Shown: one piece after another, positions 61,471-64,000 of the stretch | Layout of the letters: the number at the start of each line of letters is the position of its first letter | Numbering within the stretch: position 1 is the first letter of the stretch | Source of the DNA: Hypericum androsaemum | Taxonomy: Eukaryota; Streptophyta; Magnoliopsida; Malpighiales; Hypericaceae | NCBI GenBank assembly: GCA_963995505.1 | Contig: OZ023188.1 | Location: forward strand, 3,472,001-3,536,000 | Length of the DNA: 64,000 bases | Reading direction: 5' to 3' | Program-made: the position numbers and the translations under genes | Notes under the pieces: generated by a model | Database searches by the model: none | Seen by the model: only the letters and a program-made list of their open reading frames with translations | Told to the model about the DNA's origin: nothing

Positions 61471-64000
61471 ATGTCGCAGATTACAAGCCTTGTCCCTCCA
61501 TCCCTTGGTGCTTTTGCTCACAAACTGACAGCTGGAAACTACTACCTTTGGAAGGCCCAGATGGAGCCCATGCTCTGGGGACAAGGGCTGATTCAGCATG
61601 TTGATGGAAGTGTTGAGCCACCTTCACCGACCAACCCAAGCACGGTTGAAGGCGGCGCCCCCACTCCAAATCTGGATTACTCCAAATGGAAGCAAGATGA
61701 CCAGAAAGTCCTCTTCTACCTCATGTGGTCCGTCTCGGAATCGATCCTTCCACAGGTGATTGGATCTGCCACCGCTCGTGAAGCATGGCAGAGGCTGGCC
61801 CAGGTGTATGCCTCGGGCTCTCGTGTTCAAATCCGTCACCTCCGCTTTGCTCTAGATGGCCTGAAGAAGGGAAATGACTCGGTTGATGTGTATCTCAACC
61901 GAGCAAAGATCATCGTCGACCAACTGGCGGCGATGGGGGCACCCGTCAATGAAGATGAGGTCGTTGACAAAATACTGATCGGGCTGGATGAGTCTTTCCG
62001 CCCCGTCGCTCGCACAATCGAAGCGAAGAATGAGGCTGTTCACCTGGCAGATCTTCATGCGCTTTTGCTCAATGAAGAACTGAACCTTCGCCGGACAGCG
62101 GAGGCATCCAACTTGTCCCTGGTTCCTTCGGCAAACTTCTCCAAGACACCTCACGGACGTGGAGGCAGCAGCCAGCGTGGTGGACGAGGAGGGAATGGAG
62201 GAAGAGGAAATGGTCGCTCCAACTGGAGAGGCTTTGATAATGGGCCTGGTCACTCCAACAGTGGGCCTGGTCAATTCAGCAATGGGCCGAACAGGTCTAA
62301 TACAGGGCCTGACTTTTTCCCACCACCAAAGGAAAATGAAGTCCGATGCTATAACTGTGGCGGGTACGGCCACGTGTCCAAGAGCTGCTCATCCGGAAGA
62401 CGGGGCGGACAGCCGCATCCCGGCCCACCACAGGCCCACACAGCGGTGTCTCCTCAAGGTTCGCAGTGGATATTGGACTCAGGGACCACTCATCATCTCA
62501 CTTCCGACCTTCAGAACCTGCCAATCCACTCCGAATATTCCGGGACTGAGGAAGTAACTTTCGGTAATGGTCAAAAACTTCCCATATCTCATGTTGGTAA
62601 AATGGCATTCCCATTAAATCAGTCTCAAGTTTCTTTATCCAATGTGCTTTGCGTGCCTGATTCGAGTACCAATCTCATTTCGCTCAGTGCTCTAACGCGG
62701 GATAATAATATTTCAATTAAATTTGTGGATGATCAATTTCTTATAAAGGATCAGGCTACGAAGACACTACTCCACCAAGGTCGGAGTAAGAATGGTATGT
62801 ACCCGCTCACTGGATTAGCCTGCTCTCGAAGTCCTGAAGTTCATTTTGCATCTACTAGTCCGTCTCTTCATGTGTGGCATCAACGGCTTGGACATGCTAA
62901 CTTCCAAGCAGTTAAAAATGCCCTCCGGTCCCAGTCAATAAGTTTTTCGAATAAGAATATTTCTCACTTGTGTCATGGTTGCAGTGTGGGAAAGATTCAC
63001 AAGTTACCCTTTCCAGCTTCGTCGTTTACTGCTTCTGGTCCATTGGATCTTGTCTGTAGCGACCTTTGGGGTCCAAGTCCAATAAAATCCATGGATGGCT
63101 ATTCTTATTATGTGGTGTTCTATGATCACTTCAGCAAATTTATCTTGTTATATTTTCTAAAGCACAAATCGGAGCTGTTAAATGCTTTCATCCTTTTTCG
63201 AACTCAGGTGGAAAAATATTTTGACAGGCCTATAAAGTGCTTTCAATCGGACTGGGGCGGCGAGTTTCAAGCACTACATAAATATCTCACAGAAAATGGC
63301 ATTCTCCACCGAGTCTCTTGTCCCAACACACCTGAGCAAAATGGGTGTGCAGAGCGTAAGCACAGGCATATTGTTGAAACTGGGTTATCAATCTTGCACC
63401 ATGCCTCGATTCCACAACGCTATTGGTCCTTGGTCTTTGATTCAGCTGCCTATCTGATCAATCGGACTCCCACTCCACTGTTGGGCAATATTTCTCCATA
63501 TCAAAAATTATTTGGAGACTCTCCTCCATTGTCTTTTCTTCGGGTTGTCGGGTGTCTATGCTACCCATGGCTACGACCTGTCACCAAGCATAAGCTACAA
63601 CCACGTTCCGCTCCGTGTGCGTTCTTGGGCTACAGTCGCAACCACAAAGGATATCGATGTCTGGACTTGCACACAAATAAAATAATTATCTCTCGTCATG
63701 TGCTATTTGACGAATCTATCTTCCCTTTTACAGATTCAAAGTATACAGGTGGTCAGGCCGATCTCCAAAATCCGCATGAGAACCCAGGCGAGATTCTTAT
63801 CGGCCCAACTGGGCCTGGTGCCATTACCACTTCCGGCCCACAACCAGACCCAGGCGCACAACCGAACAACTTGGGCCTAGCTGACACTATTCTACTGCCT
63901 GGCCCACCAGTACCGCAGAGTCCACCAATCATGCCCGGGCCACAACAACATACCTCAGGCCCGGCAGTACCTCCCACAGAGGGGGAGTCTCGTCGGCCGC
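61471..64000 (+). CDS. Ty1/copia Gag-Pol polyprotein, open to the window end
   Basis: One frame from ATG 61471 runs 843 codons to the last base with no stop or frame change. It encodes a capsid-type gag (residues about 1-255), a Gly/Arg-rich and GP-repeat linker, and a zinc knuckle C293-C296-H301-C306 (CYNCGGYGHVSKSC). Protease follows with D336-S-G (WILDSGTTHHLT), then a pre-integrase zinc motif (HQRLGH, then CHGC, about 466-513) and an integrase core with D531 (CSDLWG), D594 (QSDWGGEF) and E628 (CAERKHRH). A Pro/Gly-rich linker follows; reverse transcriptase and RNase H would lie beyond 64000. GC content is higher than in the neighbouring old copies. It transposes via an RNA copy; the intact frame points to a young element. 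Confidence 0.95.
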   Translation, partial: MSQITSLVPPSLGAFAHKLTAGNYYLWKAQMEPMLWGQGLIQHVDGSVEPPSPTNPSTVEGGAPTPNLDYSKWKQDDQKVLFYLMWSVSESILPQVIGSATAREAWQRLAQVYASGSRVQIRHLRFALDGLKKGNDSVDVYLNRAKIIVDQLAAMGAPVNEDEVVDKILIGLDESFRPVARTIEAKNEAVHLADLHALLLNEELNLRRTAEASNLSLVPSANFSKTPHGRGGSSQRGGRGGNGGRGNGRSNWRGFDNGPGHSNSGPGQFSNGPNRSNTGPDFFPPPKENEVRCYNCGGYGHVSKSCSSGRRGGQPHPGPPQAHTAVSPQGSQWILDSGTTHHLTSDLQNLPIHSEYSGTEEVTFGNGQKLPISHVGKMAFPLNQSQVSLSNVLCVPDSSTNLISLSALTRDNNISIKFVDDQFLIKDQATKTLLHQGRSKNGMYPLTGLACSRSPEVHFASTSPSLHVWHQRLGHANFQAVKNALRSQSISFSNKNISHLCHGCSVGKIHKLPFPASSFTASGPLDLVCSDLWGPSPIKSMDGYSYYVVFYDHFSKFILLYFLKHKSELLNAFILFRTQVEKYFDRPIKCFQSDWGGEFQALHKYLTENGILHRVSCPNTPEQNGCAERKHRHIVETGLSILHHASIPQRYWSLVFDSAAYLINRTPTPLLGNISPYQKLFGDSPPLSFLRVVGCLCYPWLRPVTKHKLQPRSAPCAFLGYSRNHKGYRCLDLHTNKIIISRHVLFDESIFPFTDSKYTGGQADLQNPHENPGEILIGPTGPGAITTSGPQPDPGAQPNNLGLADTILLPGPPVPQSPPIMPGPQQHTSGPAVPPTEGESRRP

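Overview
The window is nuclear DNA from a flowering plant, probably a dicot. It has many short GT-AG introns, a plant-type VPS13 gene, a plant-only FCS-like zinc finger gene, and AT-rich intergenic DNA full of plant transposons (MULE, hAT, PIF/Harbinger, SINE, Ty1/copia). The species cannot be named from sequence alone. All assignments come from reading the sequence; no database search was run.

Layout. 1-13.35 kb: the 5' 31 exons of a VPS13 lipid-transfer protein gene on the minus strand, running off the left edge, with a 653-bp hAT MITE and a 3 x 313-bp tandem triplication in its introns. 13.4-20 kb: gene-free DNA with a 1.0-1.4 kb direct duplication, a 181-bp MITE whose empty site survives in the second duplicate, and a decayed PIF/Harbinger element with TAA target duplications. 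21.2-22.3 kb: a two-exon FLZ gene (minus). 22.3-25.3 kb: a SINE and a 914-bp MULE with a 9-bp target duplication. 25.7-38.3 kb: a 12.6-kb composite MULE. It holds a broken ULP1-type protease gene (plus) and a broken FAR1-type transposase gene (minus), facing each other, and long arrays of a minisatellite with core GATATTGGTTT. 38.3-55.4 kb: a transposon graveyard with four more MULEs, a second hAT-like MITE, a SINE, and two foldback elements with long inverted arms, one of which has tRNA-related heads. 55.6-64 kb: three Ty1/copia elements. An old minus-strand element is interrupted by a deleted plus-strand copy (perfect 5-bp target duplication) and by a third element whose gag-protease-integrase frame is open to the window end.

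Only VPS13 and FLZ look like working host genes. The third copia element is the only mobile element with an undamaged reading frame. The strongest unexplained structure is the minisatellite in the composite MULE. Its core always reads in the sense direction of the nearest gene, so it flips strand between the two converging genes. It also recurs in a 780-bp non-autonomous relative at 54.6 kb.
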